A stretch of DNA of 64,000 nt from Basidiobolus meristosporus CBS 931.73 (taxonomy: Eukaryota; Basidiobolomycota; Basidiobolomycetes; Basidiobolales; Basidiobolaceae): NCBI GenBank assembly GCA_002104905.1, contig MCFE01000297.1, positions 1 to 64,000 on the forward strand, in the 5' to 3' direction. A program made the position numbers and the translations under genes. Under the pieces are notes generated by a model. It saw only the letters and a program-made list of their open reading frames with translations, searched no databases and was not told the origin of the DNA. This document shows positions 21,481 to 32,289 of the stretch, piece by piece; the first letter of the stretch is position 1, and every line of letters starts with the position of its first letter.

Positions 21481-24300
21481 GTCTCTTTAGCTATCCAAAT
21501 GTATGCTCTACTCTCACTCTGAAATGATTGAATGTCTCATTGTAGAGCTTCTACTTCCTGCTGAGCACACCATTTCTTGGCTTACTTTAAGTTGTAATAC
21601 ATCTAAATCTCTGACAATTCTCTCCAATATAAGCTAAGCCCTATGAGAAATAATTGTGATTATCCCATCAAATGGCTATCACAAAATTAAAGTCCCATGA
21701 CTAAGTAGCATTGATCCTGTCTGGACACCATGTAAAGACCATTGAAAAGTAATTGCACCCCAAATTTTGCTAAAAACCTAGTCAACATTTCTCATCGTAA
21801 CAACACATAGGTGGCTTTTGACTGGTCTTCAGCCAATTCTCTCACATTTTGATCCTAGACACACAATCACTGCCTATGTTTGCGTACATTGAGTGGCTAT
21901 TGTCTCTTTTTAACACTTCTTACTTCCTGACTAAACTGATTCTCTTACTTTTCATCCATACAGATTGTTTTATTTCTGTTGAAGCTTAGGTGTGCCTCAT
22001 TTGCCAACTGTATTGATCTATGCAAGTTGCTATATCCAACACTAACATGGTGCCCAACCCTACACTCAACAAGTAGCTCATTAAAATCCACCACTTAATA
22101 AGTATTTCTGCTGTAACACCCTTTTTGCATGACTTTAGCAGGAACCCTGCAGCTTTATGTCACTGATCATTCACTGGTTCCCATATGTCCTGGTCTTCAG
22201 CTGGCACTGCAAGGTCTAGCACCTCATCTGCTAGTCTTTACAATAAATCCTTGCAATACTCAAGTGCATGCTCATAACAACTGCTTCTAACAAAGTGCTG
22301 CAACCTCCTGGCGTGCCTATTAATGTTTCAAAACTCCACTGTAGGCATTGAGATAGTCTTTTGAGCTCTTGACATTGTTGCTTTTTCTGTCAGTGAGATC
22401 TATACTTTGTTTACATTGGAGGACCCAGAGGTATTGGCAGACAAATTGCTTTTCTCAGTATGCTCATCTACCTCACTGCAGTGTAGCTCAACTGGCTGCA
22501 CTTCCAATGCTTAAGATAACAACTGTTTTCTAGTTGGTATTTCTCCTGGGCTATGATGGGACTGAGTCTGTTCTGGGCTGACAGCATTGGTTGGGGAGAA
22601 CTGCATCTTTTTTGGATGCTTCTCTGTCACTGGAATAGGTAGATCCTTTTCTCTTCACCTTTTCCCTTATCACTGCCAAATCCTTCAATGCCACCATGAC
22701 TGAGTGCTTCTTATATGGAGTTTCATTTTCTCCTTGATAAATGTGGCACAGATAGTTTATGCTGCTCTTGAGATTCTTTCTTGGCATTTCATTGCTGGCC
22801 CATAATCTGCTTGGTTGCTTGTATCCAGCATGATGATTACAGAGCAGGCCAAGCACATTCTGCTTGCCCATGCATTCCAGATAGTCCAATGGTGTGCTGG
22901 CCTTGAGTTGATGCCATGCAAGACTTCTAACAGCCTCTTGAATACTAGCCCACTCACTGTCATTGCACTCAATGGCTTCACGGATCTTTAAGATGGTCTG
23001 ATTTTTAGGCTTGGGTATAAGCACCACAGTCTCTACTGCCCATGCTGTGATAGAATTTTCAGTGGGCTTTATTGTTGGGCAATGTTGTTGTGCTCTAAAG
23101 ACTGTACAGTGTTCCTCTACTGTTACATTGGGAAGTGGCACAATACATGGCTTGAACATTAAGCTACTTGAGTTTCTTCTTTGCAGCAAAGATACTGTAT
23201 TTCTTTCCTGGGATATTGATTGCTCTGCACATGTTATCTGCTCATCCTGTTTCTGGATTTTTTCCTAATTTCTCTGGGCCATTGCATCTATCCTATCAGT
23301 CACTGCACCCAATTGTCTCATTAATGCTTTGGTAAGTGCTGACAACATCCTTGCTAATACAGGTGGTGGTGATGTTATGACAGCCACTTGCTGGTCTCCA
23401 ACAAAAGGTACTACTTTTGCTATATTCTCATCTGCCTCTTCAATATTATCAGCTTATGGCTCTGCAGAGATTCTCAATTGCCTACTTGACTGAGAGCCTG
23501 AGGAGTCCACAGTATTCCCTTCAGTGGGAACACTGTCCACAGGGTTTTTTTTGGTTGTAGCTCCACTTGTTGCACTGAGTTTCATGGCAAGCTGTTGTAT
23601 ATATACAACATACTTGCTAATACAGGTGGTGATGATGTTATAATGGTCCCTTGCTGGTCTTCAACTAAAGGTATTGTGTTTGCTACATTCTCATCCATCT
23701 GAGCATTATAGTCAGCTTGCACCTACACAGATATTGTCACTTGCCTACTTGACTGAGAGCCTGAGGAGACCAGAAAACTTTACTTTATTATTTTGCAGCA
23801 TATATATGGAAGTGGGTTAAACAAATGGGGAAATAGTGTTACATATATGTGTGTATATGGTGCCACAGCTTTGTCTAAAATTCTTACTCTGGCAGGTTAT
23901 CATTGAATCTTACATTCATGTAGGTGCAATGTTGCTAACACAAGACTGTCATAAATTCACAGGAGTATTAACAAAGTAGCAATATAATAGCATTACATTG
24001 TTGAGTGTCAAACCATTTGCCCCATGAAGATGACCACTTTGATCCAATACCGTAAGAAATGAGAAAAAAGACCTTGTGGCTATTGTAACAAGCCTCTCAG
24101 CCACAAAGCCACAGACAGCATAGGAAGTATTACAAGGTTCACTGACAGTGTTTTGCCACAAAAGCCATATTTGACCATTAGTCAGTGACTACTGTACCAA
24201 TAATATCTTGCTGTCTACTTGATATCTCTAAAACAGTACATAGCTATACTTGTCACCTTGCACAAAATGAGTCAGGTGAGTTTGTGGCACCTTTAGTCTA
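21481..24300 (-). mobile_element. Repeat family R1, copy b
   Basis: Inverse orientation to copy a. On the minus strand the order is the same: leader (24290-23840), N-terminal Ser/Gly part, coiled coil, central block, C-terminal block (about 22330-21990) and tail. Its tail extends about 150 bases beyond the point where copy a stops, so one copy is truncated at the junction. The leader contains SFFSFLTVLDQS, equivalent to SFFSSLTALNQS in copy a. Confidence 0.6.
22551..23189 (-). CDS. R1 central open frame (212 aa), best-preserved part of the R1 protein
   Basis: This is the longest unbroken R1 frame. It covers the end of the coiled coil (MLQRRNSSSLMF), AVETVVLIPKPKNQTILKIR, EAIECNDSEWASIQEAVRSL and a segment beginning LDYLECMGKQNVLGLL with CNHHAGYKQ. 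The start of the repeat units (IYQGENETPYKKHSVMVALK) comes next, and a Lys-rich end. The first Met is internal to the ancestral protein, whose N-terminus lies upstream in another frame. The Cys/His cluster CMGKQNVLGLLCNHH is suggestive of metal binding, but in copy a the equivalent is changed (LDLLHEHYPGF), so I do not rely on it. Function unknown. Confidence 0.45.
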   Translation of the reverse strand: MLQRRNSSSLMFKPCIVPLPNVTVEEHCTVFRAQQHCPTIKPTENSITAWAVETVVLIPKPKNQTILKIREAIECNDSEWASIQEAVRSLAWHQLKASTPLDYLECMGKQNVLGLLCNHHAGYKQPSRLWASNEMPRKNLKSSINYLCHIYQGENETPYKKHSVMVALKDLAVIREKVKRKGSTYSSDREASKKDAVLPNQCCQPRTDSVPS

Positions 24301-24675
24301 ACCTCAGCCTTCTGAATATGGCATGCTGAGTGATTGCACTTAAGAAGAAGGTTCACTAGTGGATTGTGAGCCTATCTCCCCTAACAACAGTACCCTGTAT
24401 TAGTCTGACAAAGCCCCAATATGCAATAAAACAACACCCATAGAAAAAAATGGCAACAATACATTGTGGAGCCAAGTGAGGCCAGTAATCTCTCTACTGG
24501 TGAATAATGCAATGTAATGGCTAGAAAAATGTCATGTTTCTGCAAACAACGGTTATTGGGGCTTTGAAGATTTACCACTACTTTTTGCCAAAACCATTCC
24601 AGAATGCAACCTACTATTCACATGGTACAAATGGATCACCATCATGTGGCTGGCAACATATGACCCAGAGATCAT

Positions 24676-25738
24676 TGTAGTGGTGTCACAGTAGCACCCA
24701 CAGACAGATGTGCCCATTTCCATAATTTCTTCTTCCCTATTTACTTACTACCCTTATTTTAGTTAATCCTATTTGTCTTATCTGAACAGTACTATCCCCT
24801 AAGCCAGCTAATACAACACCTGCTTGTTTATTGCATACATTTTGCTTCACTTTATGTAGGATTACTAGATAAGTGCTACTATCTCAGGTAAGTACCCATG
24901 CCATGACCTATGACACCTGATCAAACCATTCCACCATTCCTGCAATTTTCATTCAATATAGAGCTTCCCTATGTTACAAATGCCTTCAAATACTAATCCT
25001 CATTGGTTGGATGTGCGGTGCCACTTGGAACCTTCTGGCATCTACTTAAAACGTTCTTAGCTCACTCTGATGTCATTTAGATCTCTATTGACTTCCAGAA
25101 CCTTCTGGAACACTGTGATTATTAAACACTTAGCCAGTAAGAAAAGTATATATGGGGGACAATCCCTCAACAATAAAGCATCATTCCTTTTATCAATATA
25201 CCCACTTGTTGATTAGTGTGAGTACTGCTGCCTACTACTACCTGTACTTTCAATCTCATACCACCAGACTCTCCCAGGAAACCACACTGACAGCCAACTG
25301 ACCTTGGAGGTACCATTTGTGTGGAATACTCAGAGTTGGTATCTTTTACTAAATTTTATTCTTTCCCAAGTTTGTTGTTGTACAAGAAATGATACTTTTC
25401 TGTCTTTGTCACTATTGACTGCAGCTTTGTTCTTATCAAGTCCCTGCAGGTGGAGTGTACAGTTGGTTTGACTTTGGAATCTTTAGTGCATTGTAATCTC
25501 AAAGGATGCTGAATCCAGTACATATTTTTGTTAAAACACCAACTAAGTTGGGATTGTAGCTCAATAGTTCTCCCTTGAAAAGCTGCAGCTTTATTCCCCA
25601 TCACATTAGATTAGAGACAGAACCCAAGTACCCCTAGCAAGCTTTTGCCAGAAGTTATTGCACCCTGTGAACATCCCACACACAAAGCACTTAAGAAGTG
25701 TTGTATATATCCCTCCCTTGGACTTATATGACACCACA
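24676..25738 (+). repeat. Solo LTR-A in Plavaka-like copy 2
   Basis: 1063 bp, TGTAGTGGTGTCACAG to CACCACA, matching the gypsy-1 LTR along its length with many differences. The surrounding transposon reads across it when compared with copy 1 near 10625. The flanking five bases (ATCAT and CTGTC) do not match, so the target duplication has decayed or the LTR formed by recombination between elements. Confidence 0.85.
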
Positions 25739-26027
25739 CTGTCCTGATACTGGCTTGTGGTAACAGTTGTGTGGCATTAACATCAGAGAATGCCACCATA
25801 GCAAGGTGCCCAGCTTGTCAGGAATCCACCACCCTAGGAGGAAAGCAGTGTTCACATGCCAGATAGATTCTAGTAATACCCCATTTGAAGAAGGTCATAC
25901 AGTCTAACAGATATTGTGAAGCTATAAGGCACCACACTCAGTATCAATCAAGTGCAAATATTTCTGATATATTTGATGCCAAATATTATAAACAGCCAAG
26001 AAGTAAGGCAACTTTGAAGGTATGTAT
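25739..26027 (+). pseudogene. Tnp2 transposase fragment (Cys-rich/IPxIP block), copy 2
   Basis: Translation gives CPACQESTTLGGKQCSHAR, a stop, LVIPHLKKVIQ and then QYQSSANISDIFDAKYYKQP. This is the counterpart of 10380-10646 but extends further into the DIFDA.YYK motif typical of Tnp2-type proteins. It is cut by the copia insertion at 26028. Confidence 0.65.
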
Positions 26028-26073
26028 TGTGGTAAAAATTTGTAATTCCACCTAAATACTTGCCTAACTTATG

Positions 26074-26969
26074 ATGAAGAATCAAGAAAATCTAGCGCAA
26101 AGTAAGAAGGAAGAAAAAGATGCATTAATAAGGAATGATAACCAACAAAGGAGGTACCCAAGACCTTACAAAAGCAAGAGCAACCTGTTTTGCAGCTACT
26201 GCAAAAGGAAAGGACACATCAGACCAGTGTCTAAAAAAGAAAGATAATCAGCAAAAGGAGCCTGAATATGGAAACACTGTAACAACTGAAGATAAAAGAC
26301 TTGTTCCATTGTGCCATTGATCATAGTGTCAGAAAGTGCTGTATATTTTTTTATTAATTTGATATTTTAGGGTCATATGCATGTCAATTTTGATCCCAAA
26401 TTGGCACTGTGTGGCACCATCTGGCACTCTGTGGCATGATCAGGCACCATCTGGCATGCTATGGAACTATTGGGCACTATGATCAGCTGGAATGATGGAA
26501 CAAGTCTAAAGTATTCATATCTGCACTAAGTATGACCACAAACAAGGATTCTCAGATGCAGTACACCAACTCTGGAGCATCTCTACACTTTACGCACCAA
26601 ATAGAACTTTTTACTCAATATCAAGAAATTCCAATCAAGGAGGTTTTCATGGGTGACAATAGAACACTTGATGCAGTGGGAGAAGGAACTATTCAAGTAA
26701 ACCTTAGAAGCAGTGAAGGCAACCATGCACTGACCTTTAAAGGAGTACTCTTTGTACCAGAAATAGCCAAGAACCTACTATCTGTAAGCAAGGCCACTGC
26801 AGCAGGACTCTTTTTCAGCTTTGACAATTCTGGATGCAAGATTGCTGATCAAAGTGGTGCCTGTATTGCTTCATGGATCAGAGATCAAAATCTATATAAG
26901 TTGACTTATATTCCATCATACCTGGAAGCCAATATAAGTGGCTTAAACAAAGAAACACCATTGCTTTAG
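26074..26969 (+). pseudogene. copia Gag zinc knuckle and protease, broken
   Basis: The knuckle CSYCKRKGH lies near 26194-26220. A one-base shift just after the His moves the rest, including the last Cys (DQC), into the next frame. A 211-bp foldback element interrupts the region at 26297-26507, and removing it plus one AAA restores the frame. The protease motif reads TNSGAS where the family has D-S-G; the catalytic Asp is Asn (26568-26570), so the enzyme is dead. The typical VLFVPEIAKNLLSVSK segment follows at about 26748-26795. A TAG ends it at 26967-26969, just before HRGFGHI of the pre-integrase region. Confidence 0.8.
26297..26507 (+). mobile_element. Short foldback-family element copy F (211 bp)
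   Basis: Termini AGACTTGTTCCATTG and GGAACAAGTCT match those of the long family. The target duplication is AAA (26294-26296 and 26508-26510). The right half contains GGCA at exactly 10-base steps: 26403, 26413, 26423, 26433, 26443, 26453 and, after one GGAA at 26463, again at 26473. The middle is AT-rich. It has no coding capacity. Confidence 0.85.
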
Positions 26970-26999
26970 CATAGGGGATTTGGGCACATCTATTTTGAT

Positions 27000-27860
27000 T
27001 ATTTGCGGAAAATGATCAAAGATCAGCTAACATTTGGAGTAAAAATTAATCCCCAGCTAATTTGGAGCACTGTGAAGCCTGCATATATGGATAACAAGCC
27101 AGATAACTGTTCAAGAGCTCTGGGCTTGCCAAAACTAAGAAAAAGTCAAATCTAATTCACTCAGATCTGTTTGGACTTATGCAAAGTTTATCCTTAGGTG
27201 GGATGAAGTCTTTAATAACTGTTATTGATAATGATAAAAGATACATGTGGGTCCACTTCATGGACAGAAAGAAAGAAGCTCTGTCTAGGTTTAGGGAGTT
27301 TAATGCCATGGCAGAGAGAGAAACTGATTAAAAAGTTAAGAAAATATGCTCAGACAATGGTGGCAAATACACCTCAAAACTCTTGATCCACTTCTGCAAA
27401 ATACATGTGATAAAGGAAGAGATTACTGTACTATACTCTCCCCAGCAAAATGAAGTAGCAAAACATGCAAACAGCTCAATAATTGATTTGGCTAGATTTA
27501 TGATCCATGATACAAGATTATCCAATGAACTTTGGGCTGAATCAGTTGCAACAGCTGTATACCTTAAAAATAGGAATTATAACAGAGTACCTTGTGATTC
27601 TACTCCATTTGAAGCGTGGTATGGATATAGAGCAAGTGCAGAGCATTTAAGAATATTTGGGTGTTGAGCATATGCCAATAAACTGCCTGGAAATCAGCCA
27701 AAACTTAAGCCAAAAAGTGTAAACTGCATAATCTTGGACCACTGCAATGCAAGTAAAGCATTCAGACTCCAAAATACCAAAGCAAAGAAGCTAATCAAGT
27801 CCAGAAATGTGTTGTTTAATGAAAATTCAATATTTTCACAACAAATGAAATCAGATGATG
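27000..27860 (+). pseudogene. copia integrase, catalytic residue lost
   Basis: Blocks in order: HSDLFGLMQSLSLGG (about 27158), ICSDNGGKYTS (about 27346-27380) and YSPQQNEVAKHANSS (about 27434-27478). The usual Glu of the VAERxN motif is Lys (AAA at 27461-27463). LWAESVATAVYLKNR follows, then a TGA at 27665-27667 after LRIFGC. A TAA at 27329-27331 interrupts the core. The first two catalytic Asp residues are still there. It cannot integrate DNA. Confidence 0.78.
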
Positions 27861-28179
27861 ACAAAAATCTGTTGACAGGTACACAAATTGTCAGAATCAA
27901 ATCAGAGCAAAACAATGAAGACTTTCTCGCTACAGAGGACTATTCAATCATGTTTCAGCTTAAATCAGGGCCCTGAAATATTCCAGAAGCAATCATTCCA
28001 GTGTCACATGCCTAGAGATCTAACCAGACAAGAAATAGCCCAGATTACTATATCAATGAAGGTACAATTTTAACTTATGCCTATTCAGTCCATATTGATG
28101 AACCCCAGACTGTAAAGCAGCCCTAAACAGCCCTCAGAAAAGGTTTTGAAGATCTGCAATGACTGAGGAATACTGAGCC

Positions 28180-29640
28180 GTCATGGAAAAACAAACTTGG
28201 GACTAAATCAAATGACCAATTAACCAAAAATCAATTGGATGCAGATGGGTCTTCAAGACAAAATACAAGGCTGATAGTACAATTCAATAACACAAAGCAA
28301 GACTTTTGGCCAAAGAATACTCTATAACAAAAGGACTTGATTATACTGAGCCCTTTGCACTGGTAGCCAGGTTTAATTCCATCAGATTAATATTGGCTAT
28401 TGCAGCCAAATATGAGTATTTCATTCATCAAATGAAAGTAAAAACTGTATTATTGAATAAAGAACCTGATGAGGACATGTATATGCACCAGCCTGATGGG
28501 TTTGCTGACCAAGATAACCCCCATTTGTCAGTAAGCTTAAAAAATATATATGGTCTTAAACAATTACCAAGTGCCTGAAATTGCAAGATAGACTCTAATT
28601 TCAAACCTCAGAGTTTCAAAAGGAATAGTGCTGACTATAGTATATACTATATGCCTGGTAGAGCAAATCCAGCTCTAATATCTCTATATGTGGGTGATCT
28701 TATTATAGCTGCCAATAACCTAGAAACATTGAAAGTGAATAAATCCAGCCTATCTAAGAAATATTAAATATCTGATCTAGGAAAACTCAGTTGCTATTTA
28801 GGGATTAAGTTTTCTGCAGACAGAAGTACCCAGACTATCACCCTAAGCCAATCCAAGTATATTCAAGATATACCAAAGAACTACCAACTGGAAGACTGTA
28901 GACTGGCAGCTACCCCAATGGAAACAAACCTTAGCTTGGTCAAAATGCAACCAAATCAAGAGAGCTTGGTGCCATCTGAAAGTCCCAACTTTTCTTATCA
29001 GTCTATGGTTAGCAGTCTGATGTATATCATGCTTGGAACATGTACAGATATAAGTTGTCAGCCAGCATAATCAGAACTATGGATCCAAACATTTTGCAGC
29101 AGTTAAGTGGATTTTTAGATACCTAAAAGAACTACAGGTTTCTGCTAAAGATACACTTATAAGGATTCAGAACAGAGTCTTGTGGAAAATTTGATGCTGA
29201 TTGATGACAGAATTTGGAAGACAGAAGATCCACCACAGGATACACCTTTCTTTACTGTAAAGGAGCAATTTCATGGAACTCAAGAAAGCAACCAACAGTA
29301 GCACATTCTACCACATAGGAAGAGCGTATGGCAGCCTGTGAAGCTAAAGAAGAGGCAATGAGGTTAAGAAAGCTTTTTACAGATATAGACCTATATCAAA
29401 AAATGTCTCTTACTTTATATCAAGATAATCACAGGTGTATATAATTAGGAGAAAACCCAACTTTTAATGCTAGAACTAGGCACATAGATATTAGACATCA
29501 TTTCATATGTGAAGCTATAGAGAATAACTTAGTTAGCTTAGTGTACTGTCCTTCAGATGGAATGATTGCAGACATATTTACTAAACCATTAGCTAGAGAC
29601 AAGTTTGAGTATCTGAGGTCCAAATTTGGACTAGTCAGTA
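28180..29640 (+). pseudogene. copia reverse transcriptase-RNase H, broken
   Basis: Copia-type blocks include KSIGCRWVFKTKY, then [20 protein letters not shown], a [13 protein letters not shown] segment and [10 protein letters not shown]. The YVDD box has become YVGD (Gly codon 28693-28695), destroying a catalytic Asp. Further blocks are LGKLSCYLGIKFSAD near 28780-28830 and a final IADIFTKPLAR-like region near 29565-29600. At least ten stops are present. Confidence 0.8.
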
Positions 29641-29651
29641 TGAACATTTTG

Positions 29652-29662
29652 CAGAGTGGGAG
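29652..29662 (+). other. Polypurine tract of copia element
   Basis: CAGAGTGGGAG directly before the TG of the 3' LTR. The same GAGTGGGAG core abuts an LTR of the minus-strand element at 49.4 kb. Confidence 0.6.
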
Positions 29663-30011
29663 TGTTGTAAAAATTTGTAACTCCACCTGAATATTCACCT
29701 AGCTTAGCCACTTAGAGCATTACCTTCAAATCCTAGAGAATACTGACCAAATTCCTTGTTGGGATTTACCTAGAATATTCTCACCAATATACCAGGTACC
29801 CAGAACATAAAAATTCTCAAAGTTGACCAAACAGCCCCACACCTTGCACACTTGTTCTTGGTACCTTCCTTAACCTATACTATGTGTTTGTTATGCCAAG
29901 GCCATGTAAAAGTGTAAATACTACTTTTACATCCAATAAACCATTAAGTGAAACCACATAACTTACTTGTCCTCCCTAATAACTTCCAATATGTCCAAGA
30001 CTCTTACAACA
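29663..30011 (+). repeat. 3' LTR of copia element
   Basis: 349 bp, TGTTGTAAAAATTTGTAACT to CTCTTACAACA. Only its first 45 bases are kept at the 5' side (26028). Confidence 0.82.
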
Positions 30012-30398
30012 TGTGTGACTGTGCCTTAGCCTTGGCACTTGACGGATTCTTATTAGACAAGTACTCTACTAGTAAATCCAGCTGGCCACTGTTTCTTGTC
30101 AACCTGAATATGCTGCCTATTGTACAGTATCAAATCATAAACCTTATTGTGGCCTCACTAGTATTTGGGCCTATATCACTGTCCAACCTGGGCAGCTACA
30201 TTTATCCATTGGTGAATGGATTTTGTATGCTTACCAGCAGGATACTACTAAATGGCCATCACATCAATGCACATACTTTTATCTGCATTGATGATACCTC
30301 AGCCATCTGCAACATAGCTGGCTTTTCTGGGGGCAATGTATGACATTGCTGCTGAATGTGTGAGATCCAGGGGGTATACCTCATAACTCATACACATT
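30012..30398 (+). pseudogene. Tnp2 transposase catalytic-region fragment, copy 2
   Basis: The clearest transposase block in the window. One frame runs from CDCALALALDGFLLDKY through SSWPLFLVNLNMLPI, GPISLSNLGSYIYPLVNGF and FICIDDTSAICNIAGFSGGN to a stop at 30343. The first Asp (in ALDGF) and the Asp of the D-T-x-A motif match the Asp positions of the Transposase_21 catalytic core, and WPL..VN.N and GP.S..N..SYIYPL are diagnostic of Plavaka-like proteins. The open frame extends 5' into copia LTR sequence by chance. A foldback element at 30399 cuts the gene. Confidence 0.75.
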
Positions 30399-31129
30399 AG
30401 ACTTGTTCCGTTGGATAGTGCCACATTGAGCCATGAGTGCCAAATGATGCCATTGTGAGCCAGAGAGGCCAAGTGAGCCTCTGCCTGGCCACAGAGTGTG
30501 AAACATAGCTCTGCATCTTCATGCAAAGCAGCCCCTGTGTTTCACCCGTTGTGTGGGAGAAAATCCATTTTTTGACCATTTTTGGATCAATTTTGTGCAG
30601 GATGTGTTAGAGCACAAGCAGATTAAAGATATGCATCTGGTACTCAATACCCATGGCACTGTGAATCTAGCTCCTGTATCTTGTATCATGTCACAAAAAT
30701 GAATGGCACTATCTTGGTCTACTGGTACTATCTGGCACTATAAGTGCTTTGTATAGATCTTACTTTAGGGCTAATATTTAAATATAGTGCCAGATAGTAC
30801 CAGTGGACCAAGATAGTGCCATTCATTTTTATGACATGATACAAGCTACAGGAGCTGGATTCAGAGTGCCATGGGTAATGAGTACCAGATGCATATCTTC
30901 AGTTCTCCTGTGCTCTTACACATCCTGAGCTACATTGATCCACAAAAAAAGGTTCAAAAATGGATTTTCTCCTGCACAATGGGTGAAACACAGGGGCTGC
31001 TTTACATGAAGATGTAGAGCTATATTTCACACTCTGTGGCCAAGTATAGGCTCACTTTACCTCTCTGTCACACTATGGCATCATTTGGCACTTATAGCTC
31101 AATGTGGCACTATCCAACGGAACAAGTCT
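30399..31129. mobile_element. Long foldback element copy B (731 bp)
   Basis: Terminus AGACTTGTTCCGTTGGATAG and its inverse at the right end; target duplication ATT (30396-30398, 31130-31132). The copy 1 sequence near 9950 serves as a related uninterrupted site. GCCA motifs in the left arm start at 30420, 30430, 30439, 30449, 30459, 30468 and 30488. Its loop is inverted relative to copy A, so it inserted in the other orientation. Confidence 0.87.
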
Positions 31130-31165
31130 ATTATTATTATCCAAACACCAGCACCACAACAATCA

Positions 31166-32289
31166 TCTGTGGTGTTGTATTATGTTTAGTTGAGGCTTAT
31201 TTTACAGTGCAGTGACTAATTGACAATATGTCACAACTTCCTTTATACTAATGCTGAAATAGTTTATTGGGAGTTTTATATATCAATAGATGATATAACT
31301 TTCACTGATATCCTCAATATCAGGCTCATATCATACTTTAGGCAGTGCTTTCACTTCTACTGCAGTGTTCTGACCCTCTGTCAGAAATTTGGCAAAATTT
31401 CTATCATATTCCGTTCTCCCTTTTTGATATTTGCTTTTCTTTCTGGAAACCATTTCCTAACACAGAAACTCTGAGTGCCCCTCTAACTTAAAGGGGTGTG
31501 GTAAAGAAGTCTCTAAAGGGGTGTCTTTAGAGTAAGGAGGCTTCTCAAGGTAGTATTCAAAGTGGACTTAACACCAAAAGCGTGCCTAAAGGGGCTTCTT
31601 CAGCCTAAAGGGGTGTCCTTAGAGTAAAGGGGTCCCATAGAGGAGACTTACTGACAGAAAAGAAGTAGTTTTTCTTGTAGAGCTTAGATTAGACTCTGAT
31701 GAGCTTTGCCGTCTCTTTACTGATATGGTACCAATCAGATTTAGAATACTCAAGAGTGCAAGTGATGCAGGGGAAGTCTTATAGCCTTTAAACTTGTGAC
31801 TGTAGTGTGGAGAGTGTGGGAAGACAGGGTCCCTTTTTATTTTTCAGCTGGAGAAGTCATATATATGAAAATTCTGAAGGATCAAAGTTTGTGGGCAATT
31901 GCATAAGTAATAAGCAATATATAAGGCTGAAAACTTACAGTGATGCAGATTAAACATAGGTGCAGCATCTGTGAAAGTACCATATGATCTGAATGGCTGG
32001 TTCAAAATTTGCCTTCAATCAAAGCTACCATAGTAATCCTAGCATTAGAGGCCTAGTATATGTGGTTATTAGACTCTTTTGATCATAGCTCCTTAGATAC
32101 CGCTTTAAATGAGCCGCACACTGAAGCATTTATTAGCTACTGAGTGTTCTACATTACATTATGCTCTTGGGTGGATTGCATGTCATGGTCTTCATCATTT
32201 GTCCTTCAGGCAGAAGTTCTGGACCTTTCATTTGTGTTTTGCAATAGCAAAAGGCAAAATAAAGAAATGAGTGCAATATTGGCTTTGAG
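31166..32289. other. Unassigned 1.1-kb segment interrupting Plavaka-like copy 2
   Basis: It has no counterpart in copy 1, so it is inserted or the result of rearrangement. It contains five AAAGGGG motifs (31490-31632) and one unit of dispersed repeat R3 (31740-32180). No terminal repeats could be seen at its edges and no reading frame stands out. Confidence 0.45.
31740..32180 (+). repeat. Dispersed repeat R3, copy 1
   Basis: Diverged match to 52470-52910 in the same orientation. Shared stretches include GGGAAGTCTTA, TTTTTCAGCT, GATCAAAGTT and a GATGCAGA...CATAGGTGCAG block, and similarity continues to a TTATGCT at the right end. Identity of R3 is unknown. Confidence 0.5.

Larger units (their letters stand above)
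26028..30011 (+). mobile_element. Ty1/copia retrotransposon, degenerate
   Basis: The order is protease, integrase, reverse transcriptase, RNase H, which defines Ty1/copia. The 3' LTR (29663-30011) is complete. The 5' LTR keeps only its first 45 or so bases (26028-26072) before internal sequence, so most of the LTR and most of gag are deleted. The flanking pentamers TGTAT (26023-26027) and TGTGT (30012-30016) differ by one transition and are probably the target duplication. Several catalytic residues are mutated. Confidence 0.87.

Noticed and set aside
23011-23268. Plus-strand frame in R1 copy b
   Set aside because: Antisense shadow of the conserved R1 frame on the minus strand.
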